The notes: generated by a model not told the origin, from the letters alone. A stretch of 64,000 nt of DNA from Ramlibacter lithotrophicus (GCF_012184415.1 NZ_VTOX01000001.1:744001-808000); one strand, 5' to 3'; positions 1-8,838 are shown, counted from the stretch's first letter. Numbers and translations are program-made.

Positions 1-157
1 CCTTGAGCGTCGCCACCGCGGACTGGCCGTCGGCCGACAGCACGATCTTCGTCACCGGGCCGACGACGGTGACGTCCTGCGCCGCCGCCCCCTGCCACGC
101 GAATGCCGCTGCTGCCAGCACCGCGATCCGCAGTGCGGCTGGCAATGTCTTGCTCAT
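1..157 (-). CDS. Exported protein of unknown function, C-terminus cut by window edge
   Basis: Only the first 52 or so residues are present. They begin MSKTLPAALRIAVLAAAAFA and form a clear Sec signal peptide ending near AAAQ, followed by a mature start rich in Val/Thr (DVTVVGPVTKIVLSADGQS). The start ATG at 157 has a GGGTGG-like ribosome site just upstream. The gene lies 11 bases downstream of the DUF3373-type barrel gene on the same strand, so it is probably the third gene of the octaheme cytochrome operon. The mature start loosely resembles repeat units of DUF5666-like secreted proteins, but too little is visible to name a family. It is truncated by the window, not by mutation. Confidence 0.7.
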   Translation of the reverse strand, partial: MSKTLPAALRIAVLAAAAFAWQGAAAQDVTVVGPVTKIVLSADGQSAVATLK

Positions 158-168
158 GATTCCACCCT

Positions 169-1938
169 TCAGAACTTCACTTCGAACGTGCCGTAGATGT
201 CGTAGGCCTTCTTCAGCGGCGCGAGGGCGCTGAACTGGCCGTTCATGTCGGAGATCGCGACCGGGGCGCCGACCCAGTTGTTGCTGCCCGTGTACTTGAA
301 GTCGTAGTACACGAAGCCGAGCTTGAAGAACGCCTTCGAGGCAAAGGACGAGATCGGCTTGCTGTCCAGCTCCTGGATCAGGTAGGTCTCGTACACGTTG
401 CCGCGCGTGCCGGCCTTGGCCGTCAGGATGTCGTCGGCGGCCGGCGCGAACGTGATCCAGTTCTTCGAGCCGCGGTTGAACTCCAGGCCCACCTTCGTGC
501 GCGACGGCAGGTCGTAGCGCATTCCGACCGCGATGGCGTTGCCGCGCTTGCGGGAAGGCGCCTCGGGCGACAGGAAGCCGCCGGTGAGCAGGCCCTGGAA
601 GCCGAACTGGGCCGACACGTTCTGGTTCGGGCGCGTGACGCTCAGCGCCACGTCGCCGAAGATGTTCAGGTTGCCCGGACCGACGTTCTTGATGGTGCTC
701 ATCGCGCCGATGCCGAACCAGTCGATGTCCCCGAGGTCCGCGCGCGGCGCGGTGTCGCCGAAGTAGGTCCCCTTCATCTTCGGCGCGTCGAAGATGTGGA
801 AACCGCGGTTCCACTGGGCCCAGACCCGCAGCTTGTCGGTGTCGATCGGCACCAGGGAGATGCCGAGCATGTCGGTGTCGGAGATCGAGTTCGCCGGCGT
901 GTTCCGGAAGCCGCTCTCGAAGCCTCGGCCGTAGCAGATCTTGCCGTAGGCGCCGGGCAGCCCGTCGATGTCGGGCGCATAGCCGAGCGTCATGCCGTCG
1001 AAGGCGTAATCCACCAGCAGCGACGGCGTGCCGCCGTTGCCCGGACGCGGCTCGTTGAGCTTGAGGTTGCTCGGGGCGCCGTTGGTGGAGGGCCGGCGGC
1101 CGACGGAGAACCACAGGTCACGTCCGCCGATGTTGCTCCAGGTGCCGTAGGCGCGGTCCACCGCCACCTCGCCGCTGGAAGGCACGTGGCCCAGCGTGCC
1201 GTCGAAGACGCCCACGCGGTCGGCGAAGAACGGCGCCGCGCCGCCGTTGGTGGCTGCGGCGTCGTCCTGCGCGCCGAAGGTCTTGTACATCGCGAGCCGG
1301 GTCGTGACGCTGACGTCCTGCGTCGCCTTCGCGTGCAGGTCCAGGCGCAGCCGGTTGGTGTACAAGGTGTCGTTCTTCGGTTTGTACGCCGGCACCGGAA
1401 CGGCAAAGGCGCCGATCCCCTGCGCCATCCCCGCGTTCTGCGGCGTGCCGAGGAATCCCAGTGCCTGGTCGTACGTGCGAACGCCGTTCATCCCCTGCGC
1501 GAAGGCCATCAGGCCCGACAGGGCGCCGGCCGTGCTCATGCCGCCGGCCTGCGGCGCCCCGAAGAAGCTGGAGATGCCGCTGGGATTGCCGAAGAAGTCG
1601 CCCTGCAGCAGGTTCTGTGCGTTCGCGAACGTCGCGCCGACGTCGGTGAACGGGCGCGTCTCGCCGCGCAGGTGGTCGATGCGGAAGCGGTAGTCGCCGC
1701 CGATCGTCAGCCACCGGTCGAGCGACCGCTCCTGGGCCCGCTGGACCACCGCCTTGGTGTCGGCCGCGGTCCTGGCCGCCTTGTCCTCGGTGGCGCGGAC
1801 CTGCGCCTTGAGCTGCTCGATCTCGCGCGACAGCGCATCGATCCTCTTCAGCACGTCTTCGTCGGCGGCCAGGGCGCCCATCGGCGCGAGCACCACCGCC
1901 ACCGCCGCCATGACGCGGGACAGCTTTCTCCTGCTCAT
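169..1938 (-). CDS. DUF3373-family outer-membrane beta-barrel protein
   Basis: This is a 589-residue exported protein. Residues 1-24 are a signal peptide ending GALAAD. Residues about 26-70 form a coiled coil (KRIDALSREIEQLKAQVRAT). A long barrel-like region starting LDRWLTIGGDYRFRIDHLRG follows and ends in aromatic FEVKF, the usual C-terminal signature of outer-membrane barrels. This organisation matches DUF3373 proteins, found in metal- and sulfur-respiring bacteria beside multiheme cytochromes. AAGGAG precedes the ATG by a few bases. The octaheme cytochrome gene lies 127 bases upstream on the same strand and is probably co-transcribed. Function is inferred only: a porin or conduit serving the periplasmic cytochrome. 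The family call is from memory of sequence pattern, not from a search. Confidence 0.75.
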   Translation of the reverse strand: MSRRKLSRVMAAVAVVLAPMGALAADEDVLKRIDALSREIEQLKAQVRATEDKAARTAADTKAVVQRAQERSLDRWLTIGGDYRFRIDHLRGETRPFTDVGATFANAQNLLQGDFFGNPSGISSFFGAPQAGGMSTAGALSGLMAFAQGMNGVRTYDQALGFLGTPQNAGMAQGIGAFAVPVPAYKPKNDTLYTNRLRLDLHAKATQDVSVTTRLAMYKTFGAQDDAAATNGGAAPFFADRVGVFDGTLGHVPSSGEVAVDRAYGTWSNIGGRDLWFSVGRRPSTNGAPSNLKLNEPRPGNGGTPSLLVDYAFDGMTLGYAPDIDGLPGAYGKICYGRGFESGFRNTPANSISDTDMLGISLVPIDTDKLRVWAQWNRGFHIFDAPKMKGTYFGDTAPRADLGDIDWFGIGAMSTIKNVGPGNLNIFGDVALSVTRPNQNVSAQFGFQGLLTGGFLSPEAPSRKRGNAIAVGMRYDLPSRTKVGLEFNRGSKNWITFAPAADDILTAKAGTRGNVYETYLIQELDSKPISSFASKAFFKLGFVYYDFKYTGSNNWVGAPVAISDMNGQFSALAPLKKAYDIYGTFEVKF

Positions 1939-2065
1939 CGATCATTCTCCTTGTGGGACACGGGCTCCTCCGGGAGCGCCGGCCCTCGCACGGCGTTCCC
2001 CCTCCTCCTGTTGCTGTGTGGCGCACGCCGTCGTCGCGGGTGCGCTTCTTCGCTCGTTGCGTGCC

Positions 2066-3496
2066 TCAGTCGGGCTCGACGCCGGGCACGTGCTGCATGC
2101 GGCCGTTCTTGTTGTCGTGGCAGGCGTCGCATGGCAATGCCTTCGACTTCGGCGCCACCATGTGCGTGATCGGCCACATGCTGTACGTCTCGATGAAGCC
2201 GACCTGGCCCGAGAACGGCTGGTTGACCGCCTTCATGCCGGTGGCCACCGCCTTCTTCCAGTCGAGGTTCTTCCAGTACGCCGTGTCGTCGTTGCCGGCC
2301 AGATGCGTGATCGCCAGCGTCTGGTTCACCGGGTCCCAGGCCTGCTTGGCGCGGAACACCTTGACCGGCCAGATCTTGGACTTGCCGTCCTTGGGCGAGC
2401 CTTCGAACCAGTTGATCGCCACCGGGCCCTGCCCCGGCTGGATGCGTTCGCCCGGGGTCTGGTGACGCACCGTGCCGTTGAACCATGCATACGCCGGCAC
2501 CACGTTCTCCTGGAGCACGAAGTCGCCCTTGATGGAGTTGTAGACCTCGTAGCCATTGGCGTCGCGCTTGACGAACGGCTTGCCGGAGGCGTCCCTCTTG
2601 CCCGCGGTCGACCAGTCCCAGGCCATCTTGGTCGGCACGCCGCCGCGCGCGAAGCTCGGGATGTGACAGGTCTGGCAGGCCATGAACTTGTTGTGGCGGT
2701 CGATGTCCTTGTCCTTGTGGAACGCCTTGGTGTTGTGGCAGGACTCGCACGTGAAGGTGACGTTCATCGGGCCGTAGCGGCTGCCGGGCACGTCGTGGTT
2801 GAGGGTGCGGTGGCAGGTGGTGCAGTTGAAGTTCAGGCCCTTGGCGTCCATGTGGACGTCGACGGCCGCTTCCGGCGCTTCCAGGGAGGAGTCGATGTCG
2901 CCATGCTTCACGCCGTCGCCGCCGCCGCCGTAGAAGTGGCAGGCCCCGCAGCTCGCACGGCTGGTGCGGCCGACGTTCTGCGCCACGCCCTTCAGGTCGA
3001 TGCCCTTGACGAACTTGCCGGAGCCCGGCGGCATCTCGACATCCTTGGCGTAGACGTTGCCGAACAGGCCCGACGGCTTCTTGTAGCGTCCGGTCCGGTC
3101 ATGGCACACCAGGCAGTCGACGTTCTCCTCCGAATTGAAGTTGAACGAGGCGTCCTTCAGCCCGTAACCCACATGGCAGGAGGCGCAGCCCGACATGTTG
3201 GTCGCCGTGGAGGTGCAGAAGTTGTTGACGACGTTGCGCTTGCCCAGCACCTGCCCGGCGGGGTTCACGTACTCCCATTTCCAGTGCTGCGTCTTGTGGA
3301 TCTGCTTGGAGGCATTCTTGTGGCAGGTGAGGCAGGCCTTGGTGACTTCCGGCCCGGACTGGAAGTCCTGCTGCAGAACCTTGAAGCGGGAATGGAGGCT
3401 GGGCGGCTTGGCCGCCTTGGCGGGTTCGGCGGCCTGGATGGCGCCCGAAGCAAATACGGCGGCCAGGAAGCAGGCTGCCAGATACCGGAACGACAT
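2066..3496 (-). CDS. Octaheme c-type cytochrome, tetrathionate reductase (OTR) family
   Basis: This is a 476-residue periplasmic cytochrome with signal peptide 1-22 (AIQAAE). Eight CxxCH heme sites are present: CLTCH (55-59), CASCH (104-108), CLVCH (128-132), CGACH, CTTCH, CESCH, CQTCH and, near the C-terminus, CDACH. Eight hemes, the length and the spacing fit the octaheme tetrathionate reductase family. The Shewanella member reduces tetrathionate, nitrite and hydroxylamine in vitro, and its in vivo role is unsettled. The ribosome site AGGGGA lies about 7 bases before the ATG. An FNR-type promoter lies directly upstream, consistent with low-oxygen induction. A DUF3373-type barrel follows. 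Substrate here is unknown. Because nap genes are next door, nitrite or hydroxylamine detoxification is as plausible as tetrathionate. Confidence 0.88.
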   Translation of the reverse strand: MSFRYLAACFLAAVFASGAIQAAEPAKAAKPPSLHSRFKVLQQDFQSGPEVTKACLTCHKNASKQIHKTQHWKWEYVNPAGQVLGKRNVVNNFCTSTATNMSGCASCHVGYGLKDASFNFNSEENVDCLVCHDRTGRYKKPSGLFGNVYAKDVEMPPGSGKFVKGIDLKGVAQNVGRTSRASCGACHFYGGGGDGVKHGDIDSSLEAPEAAVDVHMDAKGLNFNCTTCHRTLNHDVPGSRYGPMNVTFTCESCHNTKAFHKDKDIDRHNKFMACQTCHIPSFARGGVPTKMAWDWSTAGKRDASGKPFVKRDANGYEVYNSIKGDFVLQENVVPAYAWFNGTVRHQTPGERIQPGQGPVAINWFEGSPKDGKSKIWPVKVFRAKQAWDPVNQTLAITHLAGNDDTAYWKNLDWKKAVATGMKAVNQPFSGQVGFIETYSMWPITHMVAPKSKALPCDACHDNKNGRMQHVPGVEPD

Positions 3497-3517
3497 GAGC
3501 GATCCCCTTTCACAGCA

Positions 3518-3558
3518 AAATTAGGCGGAGATCGCCGTGAAACTTTGATCCAGATCAG
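3518..3558 (-). promoter_or_regulatory. FNR/ANR-type class II promoter of the octaheme cytochrome gene
   Basis: TTGATCCAGATCAG at 3545-3558 matches the FNR/ANR consensus TTGAT-N4-ATCAA with one mismatch at the last position. On the minus strand a -10-like TAATTT lies at 3523-3518. This implies transcription starting near 3511, with the box centred about 41 bases upstream, the classical position for FNR activation. The leader to the ATG at 3496 would be about 15 bases and carries AGGGGA. The same 14-base box recurs at 24795-24808. Binding is inferred. Confidence 0.7.
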
Positions 3559-3623
3559 TTATATGTCGATGTAGTTATGGAGTTTTCGAATAATCCCACC
3601 ATAGTTGGTCGGGTGGAGGCGGC

Positions 3624-3992
3624 ATGAAGAACCTCGATGAAGACGCGCTGGCGCTGGTCGCGCGCTATTTCGGTGCGCTGTCCGTGCCGATGCGCCTGAA
3701 GATCCTGAGCCAGTTGCGGGAGGGCGAACGCAACGTCGGCGAAATCACCGCCGCGACCGGGTGCACCCAGGCCAACGTTTCCAAGCATCTGGCGGTGCTG
3801 GCCCAGAACGGCCTGGTGGCCAAGACCCAGCGCGGCACCAGCGCGTACTACCGGTTTGCCGACGAGAGCGTCTACCGCCTGTGCGAACTGGTCTGCGACC
3901 AGCTCGACCGGCGCTTCGCCGAAGAAGCGGAACGCCACCGCGGCTTCGGCGAGGCCGCCCGCGCGGCGGTGGGCCGGGCGATCACCGGGTGA
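3624..3992 (+). CDS. ArsR/SmtB-family transcriptional regulator
   Basis: This is a 122-residue winged-helix repressor. The core PMRLKILSQLREGERNVGEI, then TQANVSKHLAVL (recognition helix) and the wing RGTSAYYRF, are typical ArsR/SmtB. Cysteines sit at 47 (GCTQ, start of the recognition helix) and at 87 and 91 (LCELVCDQ) in the last helix. They could form a metal or sulfur-responsive thiol set, but the spacing is not the classical ELCVCDL arsenic site. It is divergent from the octaheme cytochrome gene across 127 bases and ends 4 bases before napE on the opposite strand. Inference: it may control the divergent cytochrome operon in response to a thiol-reactive or sulfur compound, alongside FNR. 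The effector is unknown. Confidence 0.85.
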   Translation: MKNLDEDALALVARYFGALSVPMRLKILSQLREGERNVGEITAATGCTQANVSKHLAVLAQNGLVAKTQRGTSAYYRFADESVYRLCELVCDQLDRRFAEEAERHRGFGEAARAAVGRAITG

Positions 3993-3996
3993 CGGT

Positions 3997-4227
3997 TCAG
4001 CTGCCCGGCGGGCCGACGAACAGCTGGTAGAACCAGACCGCGAAGCCGTAGGCGCTGACGATCGCCACCGCCAGGACGGGCGCCATCACGAAGGTGAGGA
4101 AGAACCAGGTGCGGAACTCCTCCTTCCTGCGCCGGCGCTGCGTGGCCTCCTCGTCGACCACCGCGGGCGCCGGATCGGCGGGCGCCGGGCGGCCGTCGGC
4201 CGCAGTGTCGATGACTCGTCGGTTCAT
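3997..4227 (-). CDS. napE: NapE, small membrane subunit of the periplasmic nitrate reductase operon
   Basis: This is a 76-residue protein with an acidic and proline-rich N-terminus, then [20 protein letters not shown] and one transmembrane helix ending [13 protein letters not shown]. The KEE...F.T...P....V..YGF.VW..Q..FGPPG pattern is characteristic of NapE. Its ATG at 4227 overlaps the napC stop (ATGA, 4224-4227), showing translational coupling. NapE is usually the first gene of nap operons. Here it is last (napDABCE). Its role is poorly defined in the literature. It ends 4 bases from the convergent ArsR-family gene, with no obvious terminator between. Confidence 0.9.
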   Translation of the reverse strand: MNRRVIDTAADGRPAPADPAPAVVDEEATQRRRRKEEFRTWFFLTFVMAPVLAVAIVSAYGFAVWFYQLFVGPPGS

Positions 4228-4805
4228 TGGATCCCCGCCATGTTCGGCAAGCGATGGGCGATGCCCTTGTGGCAGTCGATGCAGGTCTTGGCGCCGGTGT
4301 CGAGCGCCGTGGAGTGCGCGTAGGACGCGCGCTGGCTCTGGCGCGTGAAGTCCATCGAATCGTAGTTGTGGCAGTTGCGGCACTCGAGCGAGTCGTTCGC
4401 CCGCAGCCGCGCCCATTCGCGCTGCGCGAGTTCGAGCCGCTTGTCGAGGAACTTCTCGCGGGTGTTGATGGTCCCGAACACCTTGCCCCACACCTCCTTG
4501 GACGCCTGCATCTTGCGCGCCATCTTGTCGGTCCAGTCGTGCGGCACGTGGCAATCGGAGCATTTCGCGCGCACGCCGGATCGATTGGTGAAATGGATGG
4601 TCGGCTGCAGTTCCACGTAGACGTTGTCGCGCATCTCGTGGCAGCCGGTGCAGAACTGCTCGGTGTTGGTCGCTTCCAGTGCCGTGTTGAAGGCGCCCCA
4701 GAAGATGACCCCGCCGATGAAGCCGCCGATCGTGAGGAAGCCCAGGCTGTAGTGGACGCTCGGGCGCTTGAGGGTGCGCCAGTAGCGGCGCATCAGGTCT
4801 CTCAT
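4224..4805 (-). CDS. napC: NapC/NirT-type tetraheme cytochrome c
   Basis: This is a membrane-anchored quinol dehydrogenase passing electrons from quinol to NapAB. One N-terminal transmembrane helix ([20 protein letters not shown]) is followed by four heme sites CTGCH, CSDCH, CRNCH and CIDCH, as in the NapC/NirT family. The length is about 193 residues, normal for NapC. The start chosen is ATG at 4805. An in-frame ATG at 4793 (MRRYWRT) is an alternative and neither has a strong ribosome site. It lies 7 bases after napB and overlaps napE by 4. Confidence 0.93.
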   Translation of the reverse strand: MRDLMRRYWRTLKRPSVHYSLGFLTIGGFIGGVIFWGAFNTALEATNTEQFCTGCHEMRDNVYVELQPTIHFTNRSGVRAKCSDCHVPHDWTDKMARKMQASKEVWGKVFGTINTREKFLDKRLELAQREWARLRANDSLECRNCHNYDSMDFTRQSQRASYAHSTALDTGAKTCIDCHKGIAHRLPNMAGIQ

Positions 4806-4812
4806 GGCCCGC

Positions 4813-5304
4813 CTACTTGCCGCGCCCCTGGGCCTTGGCCTTCGCCGCATCGGCGCGCATGCGCCGCACCACCGCGTCGACGTCCTCGAACGTGCTGGCC
4901 ACCCGCGGCTGCACGTCCATCTGCACCACGTGGCAGGTGTCGCAGAAATAGCGGCGCGGGTCCACGTCGGCGAGGAACACGCCGGCACGATTGGTGTAGT
5001 GCGTGATGCTGATCGGCGTCGCCTGGCTCTCGCCGGCGCCCACGCGCGAATGGCACATCATGCATTTGTTGGCGAAGCGGTCGATCTGGTAGTTGTCGAT
5101 CGAGTGCGGAATGGTGGGCGGCTGCATGGCGTAGGAGCGCACCCGCTTCAGGTCCTTGTTCTCCGCCCCGGTGAGCGGCGGCGGACGGGCGCTGTCGGAG
5201 AACGCCGTGTCGCCGCGGAAGGGGTCCTTGTGCACGGTGGGCGGCTGCTGGGCGAGCACCAGGCCTGTCCACAGGGCCAGCAGGCAGATCAGGAGCCGGC
5301 GCAT
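4813..5304 (-). CDS. napB: NapB, diheme cytochrome subunit of periplasmic nitrate reductase
   Basis: This is a 163-residue protein with signal peptide 1-18 ([12 protein letters not shown]) and two heme sites CMMCH and CDTCH, the hallmark of NapB, which carries electrons from NapC to NapA in the periplasm. The conserved [14 protein letters not shown] and NKCMMCHS segments match the family. It follows napA directly (napA stop at 5306, napB ATG at 5304), so the two are coupled. Confidence 0.95.
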   Translation of the reverse strand: MRRLLICLLALWTGLVLAQQPPTVHKDPFRGDTAFSDSARPPPLTGAENKDLKRVRSYAMQPPTIPHSIDNYQIDRFANKCMMCHSRVGAGESQATPISITHYTNRAGVFLADVDPRRYFCDTCHVVQMDVQPRVASTFEDVDAVVRRMRADAAKAKAQGRGK

Positions 5305-5305
5305 G

Positions 5306-7810
5306 TCAGGCCACCTTCACGACCTTGCAGCCGCACTTCTTGAAGTCGGTCTGCAGCGAGATGGGATCGGTGGCGTCCAGCGTCAGCTTGTTGATCAACT
5401 GGCTGGAATCGAACCAGGGCACGAACACGACGCCCCGCGGCGGCCGGTTGCGCCCGCGGGTCTCGACCCGGGTGCGCATGCTGCCGCGGCGCGAGACGAG
5501 CTCGACCTCCGAGCCGCGCCGCACACCAAGCGCACGGGCGTCCTCGGGGTGCAGGAAGACCACGGCGTTGGGGAAGGCGCGGTGCAGTTCGGGCACCCGC
5601 CGCGTCATCGATCCGGAATGCCAGTGCTCCAGGACCCGCCCCGTCACCAGCCACAGCGGGTACTCCTTGTCGGGCACCTCCGCAGGCGGCTCGTACGGGA
5701 AGCCGAAGATGATCGCCTTGCCGTCGGGATGGCCGTAGAACTGGTAGCCCGCCCCCTTCTTCACGTAGGGGTCCGTGCCTTCCCTGTAGCGCCAGAGCGT
5801 TTCCTTGCCGTTCACCACCGGCCAGCGCAGTCCGCGAACCTTGTGGTACTCCTCGAAGGGGGCGAGGTCGTGGCCATGGCCGCGGCCGAACTTCGCGTAT
5901 TCCTCGAACAGCCCTTTCTGCACGTAGAAGCCGAAGTGCTTCGCCTCGATGTTGCTGTAGCTGGCGTCGGTCTGCGACAGCGGAAACTGGTCCACCTGGC
6001 CGTTGCGGAACAGCACCTCGTACATGGTCTTGCCGCGGTATTCCGGCTTCCTGTCCAGCAGCTCCTTCGGCCAGACCTCCTCCATCCTGAAGCGCTTGGA
6101 GAACTCCATCAGTTGCCACAGGTCCGAGCGGGCCTGCCCCGGCGGCTCGACCAGCTGGCGCCAGAAATGGGTGCGCCGCTCCGCATTGCCGAACGCACCC
6201 TCCTTTTCCACCCACATCGCCGTAGGCAGGATCAGGTCGGCGGCGGCCGTGCTCACCGTGGGATAGACATCCGAGACGACGATGAAGTTGGCCGGGTTGC
6301 GGAAACCCGGATAGCCCTCCTGATTGAGGTTGGCCGCCGCCTGGAGGTTGTTGTTGGCCTGCTGCCAGTAGCAGTTCATCTTGCCGTCCTTGAGCATGCG
6401 GCTCTGCAGGACGGCGTGGTAGCCCGGCTTGTCGGGGATGGTTCCGGGCGGCAGCTTCCAAACCTCCTCCACCGCCTGCCGGTGCTTCGGGTTCATCACC
6501 ACCATGTCGGCCGGGAGCCGGTGCGAGAAGGTGCCCACCTCGCGCGCCGTGCCGCAGGCCGACGGCTGGCCCGTCAGCGAGAACGGGCTGTTGCCCGGCG
6601 TGGAAATCTTGCCGGTGAGCAGGTGGATGTTGTAGACGAGATGGTTGGCCCAGACACCGCGCGTGTGCTGGTTGAACCCCATCGTCCAGAACGACATCAC
6701 CTTGACCTTCGGATCGGCGTAGAGCTGCGCCAGCTTCTCCAGCTTGTCGCGCGGCACGCCCGACAGCTTAGAAACGTAGTCGGCGTCATACCTGGAGACG
6801 GCCCTGGCGAACTCGTCGAAGTTGCTCGGCTTGCTGCCGCCCGCGTCGGCCGCGTTCCTCGCCGCCTTCTGCAGCTCGTGCTCCGGCCGCAGGCCGTACC
6901 CGATTTCCGTGTTGCCCATCCTGAAGTTGACGTGCTTCGAGACGAACTCGCGGTCGTAGGCCTTCTTCGCGATGATGTAGTTCGCGATGTAGTTCAGGAT
7001 TGCGATGTCGGTCTGCGGCGTGAAGATGACCGGCAGGTCGGCCAGCTCGAAGCTGCGGTGCTCGTACGTCGAAAGCACGGCGACGTTCACGTGCGGCGCG
7101 CTCAGCTTGCGGCCGGAGACGCGCTGCCACAGCACGGGGTGCATCTCGGCCATGTTGGAGCCCCACAGCACGAAGGCGTCGGCCTGCTCGATGTCGTCGT
7201 AGCAGCCCATCGGCTCGTCCATGCCGAAGGTGCGCATGAAGGCCACCGCCGCCGACGCCATGCAGTGGCGCGCGTTCGGGTCGAGGTTGTTGGAGCGGAA
7301 GCCGGCCTTCATCAGCTTGACGGCCGCGTAACCTTCCCAGATCGTCCACTGGCCGGAGCCGAACATGCCGACCGCGGAGGGCCCCTTCTCCTTCAGCGCC
7401 TGCTTCCACTTCTGCGCCATCACGTCGAAAGCCTGGTCCCAGCTGACCGGCGTGAACTCGCCGTTCTTGTCGTACTGGCCGTCCTTCATCCGCAGCAGCG
7501 GCGTCGTCAGGCGGTCCTCGCCGTACATGATCTTCGACAGGAAATAGCCCTTGACGCAGTTCACGCCGCGGTTGACTTCGGCCTGCGGGTCGCCGTGCGT
7601 GGCCACCACCTTGCCCGCCTTCACCGCGACGTTCACCCCGCAGCCGACGCCGCAGAAGCGGCACGGCGCCTTCGACCAGCGCAGCTCGCTCGATGCACTG
7701 TCCATGATCACGTTCTGGGCGGCTGCCGGCAGGGTGACCCCGCCGGCGGCGGCGGCCAGCGCGGCCGCCGAGTCCCTCATGAAGTCACGGCGTGTCTTGG
7801 GCAAGGTCAT
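5306..7810 (-). CDS. napA: NapA, periplasmic nitrate reductase catalytic subunit
   Basis: This is an 834-residue molybdoenzyme reducing nitrate to nitrite in the periplasm. A twin-arginine signal (TRRDFM, residues 6-11) is followed by a hydrophobic stretch ending near AAQ. The [4Fe-4S] ligands are C50-x2-C53-x3-C57 and C85. The Mo ligand is C183 (NARHCMASA). The protein needs bis-MGD, and moaA, mobA and moeA for its cofactor lie at 18522-21539. Length is as expected for NapA (about 830). Its 5' end overlaps napD by 26 bases. No napF, napG or napH is present, so electron supply is by NapC. Confidence 0.97.
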   Translation of the reverse strand: MTLPKTRRDFMRDSAAALAAAAGGVTLPAAAQNVIMDSASSELRWSKAPCRFCGVGCGVNVAVKAGKVVATHGDPQAEVNRGVNCVKGYFLSKIMYGEDRLTTPLLRMKDGQYDKNGEFTPVSWDQAFDVMAQKWKQALKEKGPSAVGMFGSGQWTIWEGYAAVKLMKAGFRSNNLDPNARHCMASAAVAFMRTFGMDEPMGCYDDIEQADAFVLWGSNMAEMHPVLWQRVSGRKLSAPHVNVAVLSTYEHRSFELADLPVIFTPQTDIAILNYIANYIIAKKAYDREFVSKHVNFRMGNTEIGYGLRPEHELQKAARNAADAGGSKPSNFDEFARAVSRYDADYVSKLSGVPRDKLEKLAQLYADPKVKVMSFWTMGFNQHTRGVWANHLVYNIHLLTGKISTPGNSPFSLTGQPSACGTAREVGTFSHRLPADMVVMNPKHRQAVEEVWKLPPGTIPDKPGYHAVLQSRMLKDGKMNCYWQQANNNLQAAANLNQEGYPGFRNPANFIVVSDVYPTVSTAAADLILPTAMWVEKEGAFGNAERRTHFWRQLVEPPGQARSDLWQLMEFSKRFRMEEVWPKELLDRKPEYRGKTMYEVLFRNGQVDQFPLSQTDASYSNIEAKHFGFYVQKGLFEEYAKFGRGHGHDLAPFEEYHKVRGLRWPVVNGKETLWRYREGTDPYVKKGAGYQFYGHPDGKAIIFGFPYEPPAEVPDKEYPLWLVTGRVLEHWHSGSMTRRVPELHRAFPNAVVFLHPEDARALGVRRGSEVELVSRRGSMRTRVETRGRNRPPRGVVFVPWFDSSQLINKLTLDATDPISLQTDFKKCGCKVVKVA

Positions 7811-8099
7811 GCGAAAGTACCTCGTCGGCCGCCGACAGCGGCTCGCTGTGTTCGGACACGAGCACGGCCGACATGACGCCGCTCATGTGCTGCAGTTGCG
7901 TGAGCTGGTCCAGGATGTAGGCGCCGTCCTCGGACTCGATGGTGACCACCAGCTTGCCGTCCCCGGACTCGGCGTGGACGAAGGCGCCCGCCACCTGGGC
8001 GACCCGCTGCCCGACGGATCGCTGGAATCCGGGCAGCGTTTGCACGAGGACGCCGGCGACATGGAAGACGCCGGCCGGCGGATCGGGCGGTGCGGTCAT
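7785..8099 (-). CDS. napD: NapD, chaperone for NapA maturation
   Basis: This is a 104-residue cytoplasmic protein. The segment [13 protein letters not shown] and the later LVVTIESED fit NapD, which binds the Tat signal of NapA and delays export until the cofactor is inserted. It is the first gene of napDABCE and overlaps napA. There is no evident Shine-Dalgarno before the ATG at 8099. The codon sits one base from a perfect inverted repeat (8101-8128), so the message may be leaderless or structured. Confidence 0.9.
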   Translation of the reverse strand: MTAPPDPPAGVFHVAGVLVQTLPGFQRSVGQRVAQVAGAFVHAESGDGKLVVTIESEDGAYILDQLTQLQHMSGVMSAVLVSEHSEPLSAADEVLSHDLAQDTP

Positions 8100-8100
8100 G

Positions 8101-8128
8101 AACGCGCGAGTCTAGTGGATCGCGCGTT
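8101..8128 (-). promoter_or_regulatory. Perfect 9-bp inverted repeat around a putative -10 upstream of napD
   Basis: AACGCGCGA (8101-8109) and TCGCGCGTT (8120-8128) are exact reverse complements separated by 10 bases. On the minus strand TAGACT (8114-8109) lies at the spacer/arm boundary and could serve as a -10 giving a start near 8102, almost at the napD ATG (8099). Either a DNA operator or an RNA stem masking the napD start is possible. No FNR box was found upstream of nap. Confidence 0.45.
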
Positions 8129-8222
8129 CCCGTGGGATCAGTGTTTCAGGCGGCGGCGGCGGCGACACACTGGCTCATCCGCGCGGCGCGACGCCCGTCG
8201 CGCCGACCGCCCGCCGCGGGGC

Positions 8223-8768
8223 TCAGGCGGCCTCGGGATGCTGGAGCCGGTAGTTCGCGATGCCGTCGGCGACTTCCTTGCGCGCCGACTCCGGGCCTTC
8301 CCAGCCGAGGATCTTGACCCATTTGCCGGGCTCGAGGTCCTTGTAATGCTCGAAGAAATGGGCGATGGTCTTCAGCCGCAGCGGGTTCAGGTCCTCGGGC
8401 TTTTGCCACTGGCTGTACAGCCCCAGGATCTTCTGGGTGGGCACGGCCAGCACCTTGCCGTCGACGCCCGCCTCGTCCTCCATCTTGAGGATGCCCAGGG
8501 GCCGGCAGGTAACCACCACGCCCGGGATCAGCGGCACCGGCGTGATCACCAGCACGTCGACCGGGTCGCCGTCCCCGCTCAGCGTCTTGGGCACGTACCC
8601 GTAGTTGGTCGGATAGTGCATCGCCGTGCTCATGAAGCGGTCGACGAAGATCGCGCCCGTCTCCTTGTCGACCTCGTACTTGATCGGGTCCGCATTCATC
8701 GGGATCTCGATGATCACGTTGAAGGCATCGGGGGCGTGCTTGCCGGGGGTGACTTGGTCGAGGGACAT
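8223..8768 (-). CDS. ppa: Soluble family I inorganic pyrophosphatase
   Basis: This 181-residue cytoplasmic enzyme hydrolyses PPi to two phosphates, pulling biosynthetic reactions forward. The family I signature is visible: [31 protein letters not shown], and [10 protein letters not shown] with the metal-binding aspartates. The start is the ATG at 8768 ([10 protein letters not shown]); further upstream in-frame codons are not conserved in character. It is divergent from the membrane pyrophosphatase gene at 9033. Its 5' leader contains a terminator-like hairpin (8779-8805). Confidence 0.96.
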   Translation of the reverse strand: MSLDQVTPGKHAPDAFNVIIEIPMNADPIKYEVDKETGAIFVDRFMSTAMHYPTNYGYVPKTLSGDGDPVDVLVITPVPLIPGVVVTCRPLGILKMEDEAGVDGKVLAVPTQKILGLYSQWQKPEDLNPLRLKTIAHFFEHYKDLEPGKWVKILGWEGPESARKEVADGIANYRLQHPEAA

Positions 8769-8778
8769 CGCGTGGCCT

Positions 8779-8805
8779 GAAAAAAAGAAAACGCCCTGCG
8801 GGCGT
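8779..8805 (-). terminator. Terminator-like hairpin in the leader of ppa (possible attenuator)
   Basis: On the minus strand ACGCCC-GCA-GGGCGT (8805-8791) is followed by a T-rich run TTTTCTTTTTTTC (8790-8778), then the ppa ATG about 10 bases later. No minus-strand gene ends upstream, because hppA is divergent. The structure therefore would lie inside the ppa leader rather than ending another transcript. It could be an attenuator or a relic. Confidence 0.5.
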
Positions 8806-8838
8806 GGGGAAGCCGGTACAGCCGGCTCAGTGATAACC

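Noticed and set aside
5156..7876. Very long plus-strand open frame (about 900 codons) opposite napA and napB
   Set aside because: It is the complement of a high-G+C coding gene; its protein is Arg/Val/His-rich low-complexity with no motif.
8129..8222. FNR box upstream of the nap operon
   Set aside because: GATCAG is present but no TTGAT half site is at the correct spacing.
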